From: Haematobia irritans
Lineage: Eukaryota > Arthropoda > Insecta > Diptera > Muscidae
Length of the DNA: 64,000 nt
Direction of reading: 5' to 3'
Assembly: GCF_050003625.1 (NCBI RefSeq)
Contig: NC_134398.1
Location: 79,888,003 to 79,952,002, forward strand
Part shown: piece after piece, positions 24,430 through 36,475 of the stretch
Numbering within the stretch: the stretch's first letter is position 1
Layout of the letters: each line of letters opens with the position of its first letter
The notes under the pieces: model-generated
The model's database searches: none
What the model saw: the letters and a program-made list of their open reading frames with translations, nothing else
Told to the model about the DNA's origin: nothing
Translations under genes and position numbers: made by a program

Positions 24430-25826
24430 CAATTTTAGTAAAAAAATATGGGAAACATTTAAATCTAAAGCAATTTTAAGGAAATTTCGTAAAAGTTTAT
24501 TTATGATTTATCGCTCGATATATATGAATTAGAAGTTTTGGAAAGGAAAATGTTGGTGTTTTGACCATTTTTGTCGAAATCAGAAAAACATATATATGGG
24601 AGCTATATCTAAATCTGAACCGATTTCGAACAAATTTTGCACACTTGAGTATACGACTATGTGTTATGTTTGTACAAAATTTCAAGCAAATCGGTATAAA
24701 CTCTGGCTGCTGGGTCCATATTAGTGCATATCGGGCGAAAGCTATATATGGGAGCTATATCTAAATCTGAACCGATTTCTTCCAAAATAAATAGGGTTCT
24801 ATTCTGACCCAAATTAGGAACATGTACGAAATTTGAAGGCGATTGGACTTAAATTGCGACCTAGACTTTGATCACAAAAATGTGTTCACAGACGGACGGA
24901 CGGACAGACTGACAGACGGACATGGTTATGTCGACTCAGGGACCCACCCTGAGCATTATTGCCAAAGACACCATATGTCTATCTCGTCTCCTTCTACCCT
25001 GCCAGCATTTCAAAGTTCCATTTCAACCTCATCGTTACCACAGACTCGTAAATGTCACTTCAACCATCATGAAAAGGTACATCAAAAAGTACATGCAAGT
25101 AATTTGCCATCCCTACTGTTAAAAAAGCCATTTTTTTTTGTGAAACGCCAAGCGCAACCAGCTTGTTATATTTTAATTAAATAAAAACGAAAATAAAGTT
25201 CTGAAAACATAGATTATACGCTTAAAATTGTGAAAGGTATATTGGTGAACAATTTGGTGATTTTCCAAATGGAATAAAGTGATTGTTTTTCAGATATTTT
25301 ACAGACACGCTGCCTCCATGGAATAAAAACACTGGTTGATAGACGCAGCAACATGTAACTCGCTACTTGTAACTCAACATCATCATTAATGCCAAAAATT
25401 ATGTTAAATGTAATGTGATAGTGGTATAAATGTTATATTTTTAAGAATTTGTAAATGTTTAATCAAATTAATAAATATCTAAACAAACGTGTTTTACTCG
25501 ACCACAATGATTCTTTTACAACTATCTTAAAATGCACTTTTTCTGATTGTTTGGAGGGTCCCTTATTGGCGTCGTTCTAAATTGATCTATAAAGGCACCT
25601 AATAATTGCACTCATGCGAAACATTTTTGTAGTAACTTGGCGTGGTACAACTTCTCAATAGTGACGGCGCTTTTACGACGAGTTTTTGATGTCGTATATG
25701 ATTGTTTTCGACGTAGTGGGGATTCTCAAAAGAGTCCCCAAATTCAAAAAATGTTGGCAGGGTAGGTGTTACAAACATATGCACTAACTTATAATACCCT
25801 GTTCCACAGTGTGGCGCAGGGTATAA
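24430..25826 (-). repeat. DINE-1/INE-1-type element, split by a nested TIR element
   Basis: Units with ATATATGGGAGCTATATCTA at about 24,589 and 24,746, then a (GGAC)n run (24,894-24,920), then after the insertion AACAAACATATGCACTAA-like sequence and the terminus CAGGGTATAAAAA (about 25,815-25,826). Orientation is minus relative to the copy at 18,804. The left boundary is approximate. Confidence 0.7.
24997..25762. mobile_element. Non-autonomous TIR element with TA duplication
   Basis: Left end CCCTGCCAGCATTT, right end AAATGTTGGCAGGG, flanked by TA at 24,995-24,996 and 25,763-25,764. Length 766 bp. Inserted in the core of a DINE-1-type element. No transposase seen. Confidence 0.8.
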
Positions 25827-26165
25827 AAATAATAATAACAATACGTTACTTTGTTTCATTACATATCATCAGCAAACAAATAGCGCAAATTGCCAGGCAT
25901 GTCTATTTATAAATGAGTGTGTAATACCAACACAAACTCATTTAAAGAAACTTCGTTTAAAAAAGTTCAACAAATACCAAAAGTTGTACTTGTCTAAGGG
26001 ATTGTCATAATAAACTGTCCTTTCGAATTAGTCAAAGTCATGTCCTTAAATGTAAGTTGACGCATCAATATCAATAGTGACCGGTAGCTTCCATATGTTT
26101 CACACTTAACCATATGTTTCACACAGAACTCGGAAAAGCTTTCATTGATCACCCAGCATACTAAA

Positions 26166-26522
26166 CAAAGACAATAAACTTGAGGAAGATAGGAAATTGG
26201 CTTGCGTCATACCAAATGTTGCATTTACAATATTAGTTCCATACATGTTTGTAATTTTTTATTTGTTTTTCGTTTATATTTTTTAAATGAAAAACTTGAT
26301 TTTCTTAATGAAACAATGTTAAATTTTAGGCAACAACAAAACAATTACATTTTCCCCTTTTATAGAAATTTATTTCGTGCACTTAATTTCTTTTTATTTG
26401 CATTTTAATGCTATGTCAATACTTGTCGTATACGCGTTTGGTTCGAGTATGAAACTAACACGGTAAATGGTTCGATCTCCACAGTAGCCAATTTCCTATC
26501 TTCCTAGAGTTTATTGTCTTTG
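26166..26522. mobile_element. Short hAT-like MITE
   Basis: Perfect 15-bp TIR CAAAGACAATAAACT at both ends, extended imperfectly by AGGAAGATAGGAAATTGGCT. Flanked by an 8-bp duplication ATACTAAA at 26,158-26,165 and 26,523-26,530. Length 357 bp. The start CAAAG and the 8-bp duplication fit hAT. Its one ORF (26,202-26,408) looks accidental. Confidence 0.85.
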
Positions 26523-26921
26523 ATACTAAACACGTATTACAAGCAATTAGGTCAAGCGCTAGATTTCTTAGATTAGTTCAAAACTAATGTCTGGTGGCAA
26601 CTAATTATCTTGAGTATTAGCGAAGTAGCATGTTTTTATAGCTACGAAAATGTGTGTATATCGAAAATCGGGGAAAATTGTATGAGAGTGTTAAATGTTT
26701 AATTCTTTGCTGTGTCGAAGATCAATTAACCCATTGCAGATTATCATTTTCTAACCAATACGGCGAACACTGTTAAATACAAAAATGGAATATGGTAAAT
26801 ATCACAAGAATTAAAAAAAACTCAATCACCTCTATAGCAAGATAATAATACAATCGCACTGAATAACATTAATAGATTCAGACGTCCCTACACACACATA
26901 CAAAATAAAACAGCAATCTAA

Positions 26922-28901
26922 CCCAGTGGGAAATCTGTCTATGAAGAATTTGTCTTCAAAGACGTCTTAAAGGCAATATGCAAATATTATGTCTTCTGTA
27001 GACGATTTCATCGACATGGTCTTAATGTTGTCTACAATACATTTGTTTGTCGACATTATAATCGACGCATTATAATCGTGGAAGAGGGAAAGATGTGAGG
27101 CAAGATGCAATTAGCCGGAAAATGAAAATAAATTTTTGTCTGAGTTAGTCTTTGTGAAATTGTTTTTACATCCTGTAAAAGAATCAACGTTTATCACAAA
27201 AAGTATATACTTTTCTTCTAAGCAAACACCCTTACAGCGAAAAGCAAATGGTAAACTGTATTTGTTTGTCTAAAATTTCGTTTGGGAGGAAAGAATTATT
27301 AGAATCATGACCATACCAAAGACTTGACTAATTTGGACCATCTTTCGAACACCACATGCGCGCGCTTAAATACGCCAGATTCCTATTTTTATCCAAATGC
27401 TATTAAAATTGGTTCCCCTAAGCACACACGATATAAAATAAGCCTGATTAACACCGGATTCCAATTCGTACGACTATTAAAGCTTTTAGATGTAAGGGAC
27501 CGATCTATGGTACATATGTGGAAAATACCTCAAAAATGGAGCGAAATAAACCACATTGTAAAATTTCTTTCTTTTGGTATGAAATAACTCCAAATGCTAA
27601 ATTTCAGTCATATTGGTTAAAAATTTTTCAAAATGTAAAATTTTGAGATCATTGGGGTTATGGTAGAATATGTTACAGTATTCTGAGTTTTATTGTATAA
27701 ATAACACCAGAAAATAGTGGCGGGAAAGCAAATCGAACAAAAATAGCAAAACTCTATATGTTAATAAAATAAACCAGAAGCTAATCGGTCTTTAATTATC
27801 TTTTAATGGTTTTATAAATACACCTTGTGAGCTTAAGACCTTAGTTGTCATAGCCATTAAGCCATTTAAGTTATCAATTTCAATTGTAACTTAATAATGA
27901 ATAAATAAACAAAATAAACGATATTTGGCATAACTACACGGAAAAAATATTGCCATAAGCACAAATACCAAAATGCGAACGACAGTTTTGCTTAGCATAA
28001 AGAATGCATTTTACATTTCACACTGCTTGATCAACAGCCTATAAAGCTTTCAATGGAGGCGTTTTGTCCTTGGAGTTAGCAAATTCGACTTAAAATGGGT
28101 ATCTTTACATAAAAGAAAATTCTGTTGAATTCTATTCTATCAAACGAACTTATTGAACTTGAAGATTAAGGAATTAATATTAAGTTATTGAATAGAAAAT
28201 ACCAGTTACCAATCTACACAAGCCTAGATATACACATATTTCATTGCTGGCTAACTCGAATTCCATAGCCTTTAGATTGGTTCTGTTTGGGGTATATGAT
28301 TCATTTTGGGTCTTATATACTACCTTGTAGCGAAAATTAAATACTCAAATTGAACCATTTTTCACCACCTCTGTGCATCATTTTCATGTAACTAAAACTC
28401 CTTATTTCGGTTTGCTACTAAAATAACGAAACAATAAACAGAAATTTTTAGAGACATTACCGAATTCACCTGATTGGTGAACGATCACACACTGTCTTGT
28501 TTCTGGTCAACAACAATTAACGTGATAACTAATTGAAACTGGTTTCAAAGACACAACCACATTAGAAGAATTTTTGTTTTTCTCTTTAACGACTATTGAA
28601 CTGAATTTAATTTGCCCTAAAAGAATCATGAATAAATAGCGACATTTGTCGCTATCGACGTATTCACTGCGTCTTTCAACTTATCATTAACGACAAAGTA
28701 GACGAAACTGTAAGCGATGTTGTCACCATTGACATGATCGTTCACATTGTCGCTTAGAATTTCGTGCTAGAATTTTGCGACATTTGTGTGAAAATGTCGT
28801 CAACGATTTGTGTGAAGTGTCCACAGTATGTCTTCAAGGATTTAAAACGGTCATGCACGATTCGATGAGGATGTATTGTAACATAGACAAACACCACTGG
28901 G
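26922..28901. mobile_element. Harbinger-like non-autonomous element (TAA duplication)
   Basis: Left end CCCAGTGGGAAATCTGTCTA, right end (reverse complement) CCCAGTGGTGTTTGTCTATG, flanked by TAA at 26,919-26,921 and 28,902-28,904. A 3-bp TWA duplication is typical of PIF/Harbinger. The two flanks share GACGA/TCGTC-rich sequence. A fragment of the 15,254-15,655 repeat lies inside (about 27,085-27,302). No transposase seen. Confidence 0.65.
27085..27302 (+). repeat. Body of the 15,254 tRNA-headed repeat, nested
   Basis: Shares GTTTTTACATCCTG, ATCACAAAAAGTATATACTT and TTTCGTTTGGGAGGAAAG with 15,430-15,650, but lacks the tRNA-like head. Confidence 0.65.
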
Positions 28902-28904
28902 TAA

Positions 28905-29643
28905 CTGACATTTATCGTCCTCGCACCGAACATTTACAACACAACTAAACAGTGCCACGCATTGGAATGTTTAGTACATTATTCCATTAAGGACATTTAT
29001 CTGTGTGGATGTGTTAACATGTCTGGGAGTGTGTCTGCAAACATGAAGTAAATAATGACAACACGGATGATGCTCTGCTCTGACAAACTTTTCTGCTAGG
29101 TTGTTGGTTGTGCACAGACTAAGTTGTAGCTGAAGCATCAGGAATTTAATTTAATTTGTATACCAGCCGAGATAAAATTCACTTTTGTTTTATTTCAGTT
29201 TGGCACTTCCTGCGCAATATCCGTAAACATTGGTTGGCTAAAAACACAACAGGGATTGAGAAGTCTATTATCATACGAGGTTTGTTGCATGATTATCAGT
29301 GATTCCATATGCTAATAGAAAATTTAAATTTGGAATTTTCTTTTCGCAGTAAAAAAGTTTTTATGGAACAAAAGTATATTATTTTTGTGATATACGTTGA
29401 CAACCAAGTAAAATTAGTTTCAAGAGCTTTTTGGTCATTCGTTTAATTTAATCTAAAAAAATATATAATTATAAAATGTTCGCAATAAATTTAAATGTTC
29501 TGCATTCTATTGTATATAAAACACAATAAGGACAAATAAAATAATAATATTTGATTAGAGATAAAAGTCGCAAAGGTTAAGAAAAAAGTTATTTTTTTCG
29601 TTTTTCTATTTTTTAACATTAGATAGCATTACATCTGAATATA
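28905..29643. other. AT-rich region, nothing assigned
   Basis: No ORF of note, no TIR pair and no tRNA-like box was found. Confidence 0.4.
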
Positions 29644-30060
29644 CACTGAAAAAACAGTGAACCCACCAAGAAGAAAACTTTCGGTTAATTTTAGAAAATT
29701 TTGAATATTTGTTGAAAATTTTAACTAAACAGTATTACAAACGTTGGCATCACGCCGATGTCATAAAAATAAATAAATATTTTTCGACAAATTCAAGAAA
29801 ATTTATTAGACATAACTAAGTTTTTTTCACTTGTTAAAGAAAATTTTGTAGTTTGAAGGAAAAACTTGGAGTTGAAAATTGCAAGAATGTCTTTAGTGAC
29901 ATACGAAGTTCATGATGGACGCATTTTTGGTAAAATTTACAAATTTAAAGAAATTCTGAACTATTTTGTGGAAGACACGAATTTAGTTCATCTTTATGCT
30001 TCATTTAAGTATATTTTTTTACTCGGGTTTAGTTAATTTACCTTCACTTTTTTTTGAGTG
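29644..30060. mobile_element. Short TA-flanked MITE
   Basis: Left end CACTGAAAAAACAGTGAACC, right end CCTTCACTTTTTTTTGAGTG, flanked by TA at 29,642-29,643 and 30,061-30,062. Length 417 bp. Its left end matches the right end of the large element at 1,188-3,985 in reverse (CACTGAAAAAACAGTG), so they may share a transposase source. Confidence 0.7.
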
Positions 30061-30717
30061 TACTAATGAGAAATCATCTGAATAAATAATGAGAAATCGA
30101 CTGCTTTCTTCTGAGCAATTTTACACCACGTCCGGATCCAAAAAGAAATGTTCAATTGCTTTTTGGCTACGGCTTTTTTGCGGGTATTTTTTGAAGACTT
30201 GCTCATTTTTTAATTTTCTGGCTAACTGATTCATTTCGTTCTCACCACTTTTTCTTCTTTAACACGAAGAATATCAAGGAGTGTTTGCGGAGTAAAGCTA
30301 AATTTGCATATTTCGCAACAGTTTAAAGGTTGGATGGTGAAACCTTTCGCAGTTAGATGGTAGATACACAGAAAAAAATGTAGCTCGTAATTTATAACGA
30401 ATTTTGAACTTCAATTTAGTCATCACATTTACAACCAATTTCTTCAATTTTTCAGAAAATTACGAAATTCTAGTTTACTACCAATAAATTCATTTTTGTT
30501 TTACTATGGTAAACCAGTCCTAAGAATTTCTCTACGATGAAGTAAAGGAGATCAGCTTAGCAGTCGGTGCTTTGGGATTTTAGAATTTTGTAAAACAATT
30601 TCATTTAATTGCCGATTGGACCACATTGACCTATGTAGACCATAAAAAGTATCCTTTTTGCTGTTCTATAAGAAGCAAGCAAAAAATTTGGGCTAAGTAA
30701 AGAAAACAGTGTTATGA

Positions 30718-31396
30718 CAGAAAGAAGGACGATTTAAGCTAGTCGCATTTGAGGACCAGAGGTCTATAGAATGTTTTAAAGCTGCTCTGATACTAATTGG
30801 TGAAGTTTGGGAAGGAGCTGCTCTAGAGTTAGTCGAGAAGAAAGACATACCGGCTAGACCAAGAGCACATGCGTGGATACCTGCAAACCCTTCTGACCCT
30901 GAATCTATTTTAAATAGACTGAAACAATGCAATCCAGATCTTCCAACAGCTGATTGGAAGGTTGGCCGTTTGGATGAAGTGGGTGGGCCAAGACGGCATG
31001 CAGTGTTTATATTGAACACTCATTCTTTGCCACATCTAGCAAACTCCCAGGGCCGCGTATGTTATGGCTTTCATTATATCCAAATGAAGGTGTATAAAAA
31101 TGATCAGCTAAAGGATTCAGAAATGGACAAGCCTCTGTCTGAATCAGAAGTAAGCGGATCCTCTTGCGAAGTCGAGGGGGATACCAAGACATTTGAAGAC
31201 ATGGATAGATACCGTATGCGTGAGGAGGCTTCTACTGCCTAAGAACTCACCAAAGTTGAACCTATGGTTATTGCGAGAGTCACCGATATCTCTGAAGAGG
31301 ACATTCTTGATGACTCGATTGAAGCGGCTGACGTGACGGTTGTTGGAAATCTCGATGGTCCTACGGATCCTCCAGATAAATCTTCATCATTGTAAG
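30718..31396 (+). pseudogene. LOA/I-type LINE ORF1, C-terminal part
   Basis: The open frame starts without an ATG (5'-truncated) and reads ALELVEKKDIPARPRAHAW, then NPDLPTADWKVGRLDE and GRVCYGFHYIQMKVYKND. This resembles the C-terminal domain (DUF4780-like) of ORF1 proteins of fly RNase H-bearing LINEs, which bind RNA in the retrotransposon particle. A premature TAA at 31,240-31,242 interrupts it; the same frame then continues (ELTKVEPMVIARVTDISEED) to a second stop at 31,394-31,396. It overlaps the start of ORF2 at 31,340 in another frame, as is usual for such LINEs. The real 5' end of the element is not seen. Confidence 0.75.
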
Positions 31397-32349
31397 GCTG
31401 CATGTGCTGCCTTAAAAGTTCTCCTGATGAAAGGGGACATAGATATAGTTCTTATTCAAGAACCATATGTTTATAAAAACAAAATATGTGAATTAAGTAC
31501 TCCGGGGTTCAAACTATTGCAGTATACTGGTAATGATGTAAATCGAGCCTGTATAATTGCTAAAAACGAGCTCAACTTGTTTCTGCTTCCTTCAATGTGC
31601 AATACAGACACTGTCGTATTGCACATTGGGTATCTTCGGTCTACATGGGACATGACAGGGAGATGCCTCCATATCCCGTTAAGACCTTAGTGGAGGAGTC
31701 ACTGAAAACAAAGACGAAACTCATTATGGTATGCGATGCGAATGCACATCATAGTATATGGGGAAGTAGTGATACTAATGCAAGGGGAGAGTCGCTAATA
31801 GAGTTTATTTTGCGTACTAATCTGGTAGTTTGTAACAAGGGAGATGTCCCAACCTTTGTCACTAAAAACAGGCAAGAGGTTTTGGACATCACCTTGGCCT
31901 CGCAAGAACTGAATGAAATGATATCTGAGTGGCAGGTTTTAAGTGAACACAGCTTCTCAGATCATCGCTACATCAGTTTCAAATTTGATGTTCATATCAC
32001 CAAGATCATATTTCCGCCAAATGTTAGGAAAGCTGACTGGAATAGGTATAGGGAATCGTTCAATATGATGATACCGGAAATAACAGAGACAAATATGAGA
32101 AATGTGCAAGATATCGAACACGCAGTGGAGCGGATTACTAAGGCCTTCAACATCTCACTGAAAGCTGCATGCCCTAGAGGAAAGCCAAGGGGGAAACATC
32201 GACCACCATGGTGGTCTACGGAATTAAGTAATATGAGGAAATCCTGCAGGAAGCTCTTTAACAAGGCAAAGTCCACCAGAGCCCCTGAGGACTGGGACGC
32301 TTACAAGAAGAATCTGAGAGGATACAAGCGAGAACTGAGAAAGGCTCAG
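31340..32349 (+). pseudogene. LINE ORF2, endonuclease part, broken
   Basis: Encodes an apurinic-type endonuclease that nicks target DNA: RILQINLHHCKAACAAL near the start, IVLIQEPYV (the QE motif), CDANAHHSIWGSSDTN (the D-x-N motif), and SDHRYISF (the SDH motif) near 31,960. A frameshift near 31,675 separates residues before LHIP from VKTLVEESL. The linker toward the reverse transcriptase (PPWWSTELSNMRKSCRKLFN) follows. The frame stops at 32,350 because a 4.1-kb TIR element is inserted; it resumes in frame at 36,476 (KAQ|HNSWNAY). Confidence 0.9.
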
Positions 32350-32421
32350 CACACAGACAATACAGATTGGTTGTGACAACCGAATTTATTGCCAACCTCC
32401 TTTTGGCAGTTGTAGCAACTA

Positions 32422-34523
32422 CACACAAAAAATTATCACCAACATTTTTTCAATTAAACACTTAATTGAATTTGGAAACGGATTCAATTAATATGTTAAT
32501 TGATTCAATTAATTATTTAATCAAATCCGAATAAAAACCAATTAAAAAAATGATTGATATTTGTTACGTTTCCAATTAAAATATTAATTGATTCAATCAA
32601 TTTGTTAATCAATTCTGAAAAAAATTTCAATTACAAACGTGATTCAAATTTTTTCCGTTTCCAATTACACATGTGATTGATCCAATCACCTTTGTGATTG
32701 AAATTGAATAATTTTGAGCAATGGAAAGAGCGAAAAGAGAACAAGAGAATTTATTCAACAATGTATGATGGAGAGATCAGTCTGTGGAAGTAACTCGTAA
32801 CGAACGGTTGGGTTTTTGTTTTTCGCGTAAATTGAAAAACATGATTGGCGACATTCTGTCTGCTGCATTCAAAATGTGTGCATAAATATTTTGAACGCAA
32901 CAACAAATCATAGCAAAGGGTTGAAATAAATAAAGTGTGCAACAACAAACGGCCACGTGGTAAAGGTTTGAAAAAAATATATGACAGAACGCATTTGAAA
33001 TTACCTGTGTTTGTGTTTTGTGGCATTGTAAAAATGGAAAACAATCTACGTTTATTGAAGGTAAGAAATTGTGAAATGTGAATACCGTTTTCCATTGGAG
33101 CCTGTTTACATTAAACTGACTAAAATAATATATTTTTTATTCATTTCTTTTAGTGACCAATTTTATTTCGTGAAATTGACCAATCAATCCCATCAACTCC
33201 ATCATTTTATCAAATATATAATAATATGTTTGCAATAAAAAAGTGGGTACCGTATTGATCTTTTAAAATTATAAATTTTTTCACTCATAGTTTTCTTAAA
33301 ACCAAGAGCGGTATGGGTTTGGTGGAAGATTCACCTTGAAGTTGCGAAGTAGCGTTGGCATTAAATTGCATTTTTGTTTTACCTGCCTTTTTCAGTTTGA
33401 ACCCAAGTAGAGAGCAGTATATCTGGTATATAAACTAATGAGCTGAATTATGTAATGGTAAAAAGTTCTTTCTTTTGGATTTAAAAATATGAAAAATATC
33501 CGAAAATAATAAAAATATGTATTTTCCATTTATATTTTTTTCTATTTCCAGAATTTGCAAAGTATCATCAATATAATACCAAATATTACATTGCTTTCCC
33601 ATTATTTTTGTCTTTGATTGGTTCAGATTTTAATAGACGATTTTAATGTGTGGAAATTTTGGAAAGGAATTGTTACTAAAATTAAATTACCGAGCTCCTT
33701 AATACACCTTTTTATGCTAAAAGACTACAACTGCAAAAGAAGATTATAAATCTACAACCTGGAACTAAGAATTGAACTTGATATTCTATGCAGGTAATGT
33801 TTAACAAATTAACTTTTAATTGAACAAAATTAAAATCGAATTATTCTGTTTACTTTCAGAAAAACTAATTTAGCTTACAGGCTGCTGATTTATTGGAAAT
33901 CTAGGCGCATCTACATATTAGAAGGAACATGCTAACATGGTTGTTATTATTATAAGGAAGATAATGATTTATATAATTTATTTTTTCACCCTATAGTTGT
34001 TATTGATAGTAATTGTATTTGTAAGTTATGTTAGAACAAAACACAAATGACAAGAACCAAATTTATTTGTCTATTGCTTAATTCAAAAAATAATAAAATA
34101 TTAAATATGTTTTATAAGAAACACATATTTTCTTTAATTTTAAATAAAACTAAATACGATTTTGGGATCGCAATATATAAATTTTTTGATCGAAATTTAT
34201 AGCCAATTTCAATTAATTATTTAATTGAATGAATCAAATAGTTGATTGATTTTTGTCGCGAAATTAATTAAAATTTTAATTGATTCAATTAAAACTGTGA
34301 TTGAATTTTATGTTAAAAATCAATCACGTTTTTAATTGATTCAATTACACAATTAATTGATTCCGTGACAAAAGTCAATTAAATTTTTAATTGAAAATCG
34401 TGTTGGTTTTCAATCAAAATGGGTGATTGATACTATCATTTTCGTGATTGAAGACATTTCAATTAAAAAAATGATTGAATCCGCGATTTTCGTGATTGAA
34501 ATCAAAAAAATTTTTTTTGTGTG
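32422..34523. mobile_element. TA-flanked foldback-like element rich in AATTGATTCAATT
   Basis: Left end CACACAAAAAATTATCACC, right end AATTTTTTTTGTGTG, flanked by TA at 32,420-32,421 and 34,524-34,525. Both outer thirds (32,440-32,710 and 34,200-34,500) are full of quasi-palindromic TTAATTGATTCAATTAA words. The middle (32,720-34,190) is AT-rich without a credible gene. Length 2,102 bp. Nested in family A, so younger than it. Confidence 0.75.
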
Positions 34524-34959
34524 TATCAGTTGGCAGTTGTGTCACCCGACTGATTCGGTCGACACAACTAATGCCTAATGTGATATTGGTTGGGTATGCC
34601 GACGACATTGGTTGTAGCTACCTTCATCATTCAGTTGTGTTGACCAACCTTAATAATACTCATGGCCAAATTAAAAACCAATTCCTTCCCAATTAAATAT
34701 TATATTTTATTTTATTTAAAAATATGAAATGAAAATAAATCTTAATTCATTGTATTTCATATCAAATTATGAAAATTACAATTTATAATTTTTAGTTGGT
34801 TGTAAATCAGCTCGTATATCCTTCGCCATGAATTTGCGCATCATCCTATGTTGCAAAAAATTTTACTACAAACAAAATAAAAATTGATTAATAAATTAAT
34901 TAATATATGTTCGTATCGAAAACAACTAAATACGCAGAAAGATCAAACCGATATGAACT

Positions 34960-35662
34960 TTTGCGCGTTAATTAGAGAGCTAGAATTAAAATATGGGGTT
35001 TGTTTTATATGGGGGCTATATAACTATAGACCGATATGTACCAGTCTTTGTATGGTTGATAGCGGCTATATACTGGCACAATGTACCAAATTTCAAACGA
35101 GTCGAATGAATTATGGGGCTCCGGAGGTCAAATCTGTGGATCGGTTTCTATGGAGACTATATATAATTATAGATCGATATGGACCAATTTTTCATGGTTG
35201 TTAAAGACATGGTTGTTAAAGATATACTAACACCACATACCAAAGTTCAATAGGATCGGATGAATTTTGCTCTTCCAAGAGACTCCCGAGGTCAAATCTG
35301 GGGATCGGTTTATATGGTGACTAAATATAATTACGGACCGATATCGACCTAACACCACGTACCAAATTTCAACCGAATCGGATGAATGTTGCTTCTCTAA
35401 GAGGATCCACAAGCCAAATCTGGGGGTCGGTTTATATGTGGGCAATATGCATTTGCAATACCATCCAACCTACATCAATAACAACTACTTGTGTCAAGTT
35501 TGAAGTCGATAGTTTGTTTCGTTCGGAAATTAACGTGATTTCAATAGACGGACGGACATGGCTAGATCGACTCAGAATTTCAGCACGACTAAGAATATAT
35601 ACTTTATGGGGTCTCAGAGCCATATCTCGATACCCTCCACCCCATCATATGGTGGAGGGTAT
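34960..35662 (-). repeat. DINE-1/INE-1-type element nested in family A
   Basis: Units with GGTTTATATGG and CTATATATAATTAT-like motifs from about 34,990, then GACGGACGGACATGG near 35,550, ATATACTTTATGGGGTCTCA, and the terminus CCACCCCATCATATGGTGGA, GGGTATAA (to 35,662). Left boundary approximate. Confidence 0.7.
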
Positions 35663-36475
35663 AATACCCAACTCAATGGAGGACACATAAGAAATTTACT
35701 TGAAGACTCATCTCGTAACATATTGCATGAACATCTGCACCTGTGTAGCTGACATGTACGTAAAATGGTGAAAATCGTTACTATTGAGATTATAGCAGAT
35801 TACAAGTATTTACTTTTTGCCGACGTCGCCAGCTATCGAGAGAGTTTATATTTGCTTTAGCACGGAATTAAGTTGTCAACCTCTCTGGCCAGTATTTTAC
35901 TAAACTAAAAGACAAAAGTCTTGATTAATTGATCAAATCACAGACTGGATGCTAGGGTTAAATACCTGTTGGAACTGTGAAGATTGGTACATTAAAGTGG
36001 TGTCTCGGAGCACTCCTTGACCATTGTGGAAGTGCATTTCTCATCCGATCTATTACATTCCGAGTTCTCCAGGTAACAAATTATGCTTTGAAGATTAGAA
36101 ATTAAAAAAATACGTCTTCCTTAGACATGAAATTAATATTTTAATAGAAATGACATTTGTACAATAATTCAAATGGCATTCGGTTGTGAAAGCCATCCGT
36201 AAGTTGTGATAACAAAGTGACAGTTACGACAACTAATTACGGCAGGTTGTGTCATCCGAATACGGGCAAAATTTTTTAAAGTAGAGACATTTGGCTCCGA
36301 CAACTGTCTGTCTTCTATCACAAACGTAAATCAATTGAAATAATCGAAACATTGTAGTAGAGACCCACGTATGATTGCAAATATAGTACATAGATTGGGG
36401 CAATTGATATTTAATTATAAATGTAGAATTTTCATTACTTCAACCGATTTCCAACCAATCTCTTCTCTGTGTGCA

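Larger units (their letters stand above)
32352..36473. mobile_element. 4.1-kb TIR element (family A) inserted in the LINE
   Basis: Left end CACAGACAATACAGATTGGT, right end CCAACCAATCTCTTCTCTGT followed by GTG. Precise removal rejoins the LINE reading frame; the simplest reading is a 2-bp duplication CA (32,350-32,351 and 36,474-36,475), though the boundary is ambiguous by a base or two. A smaller relative lies at 43,837-45,010, sharing ends and the internal GGCAGTTGTGTCACC and GATTCGGTCGACACAAC-like words. It contains two later insertions (32,422-34,523 and about 34,960-35,662). No transposase is visible. Confidence 0.75.
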
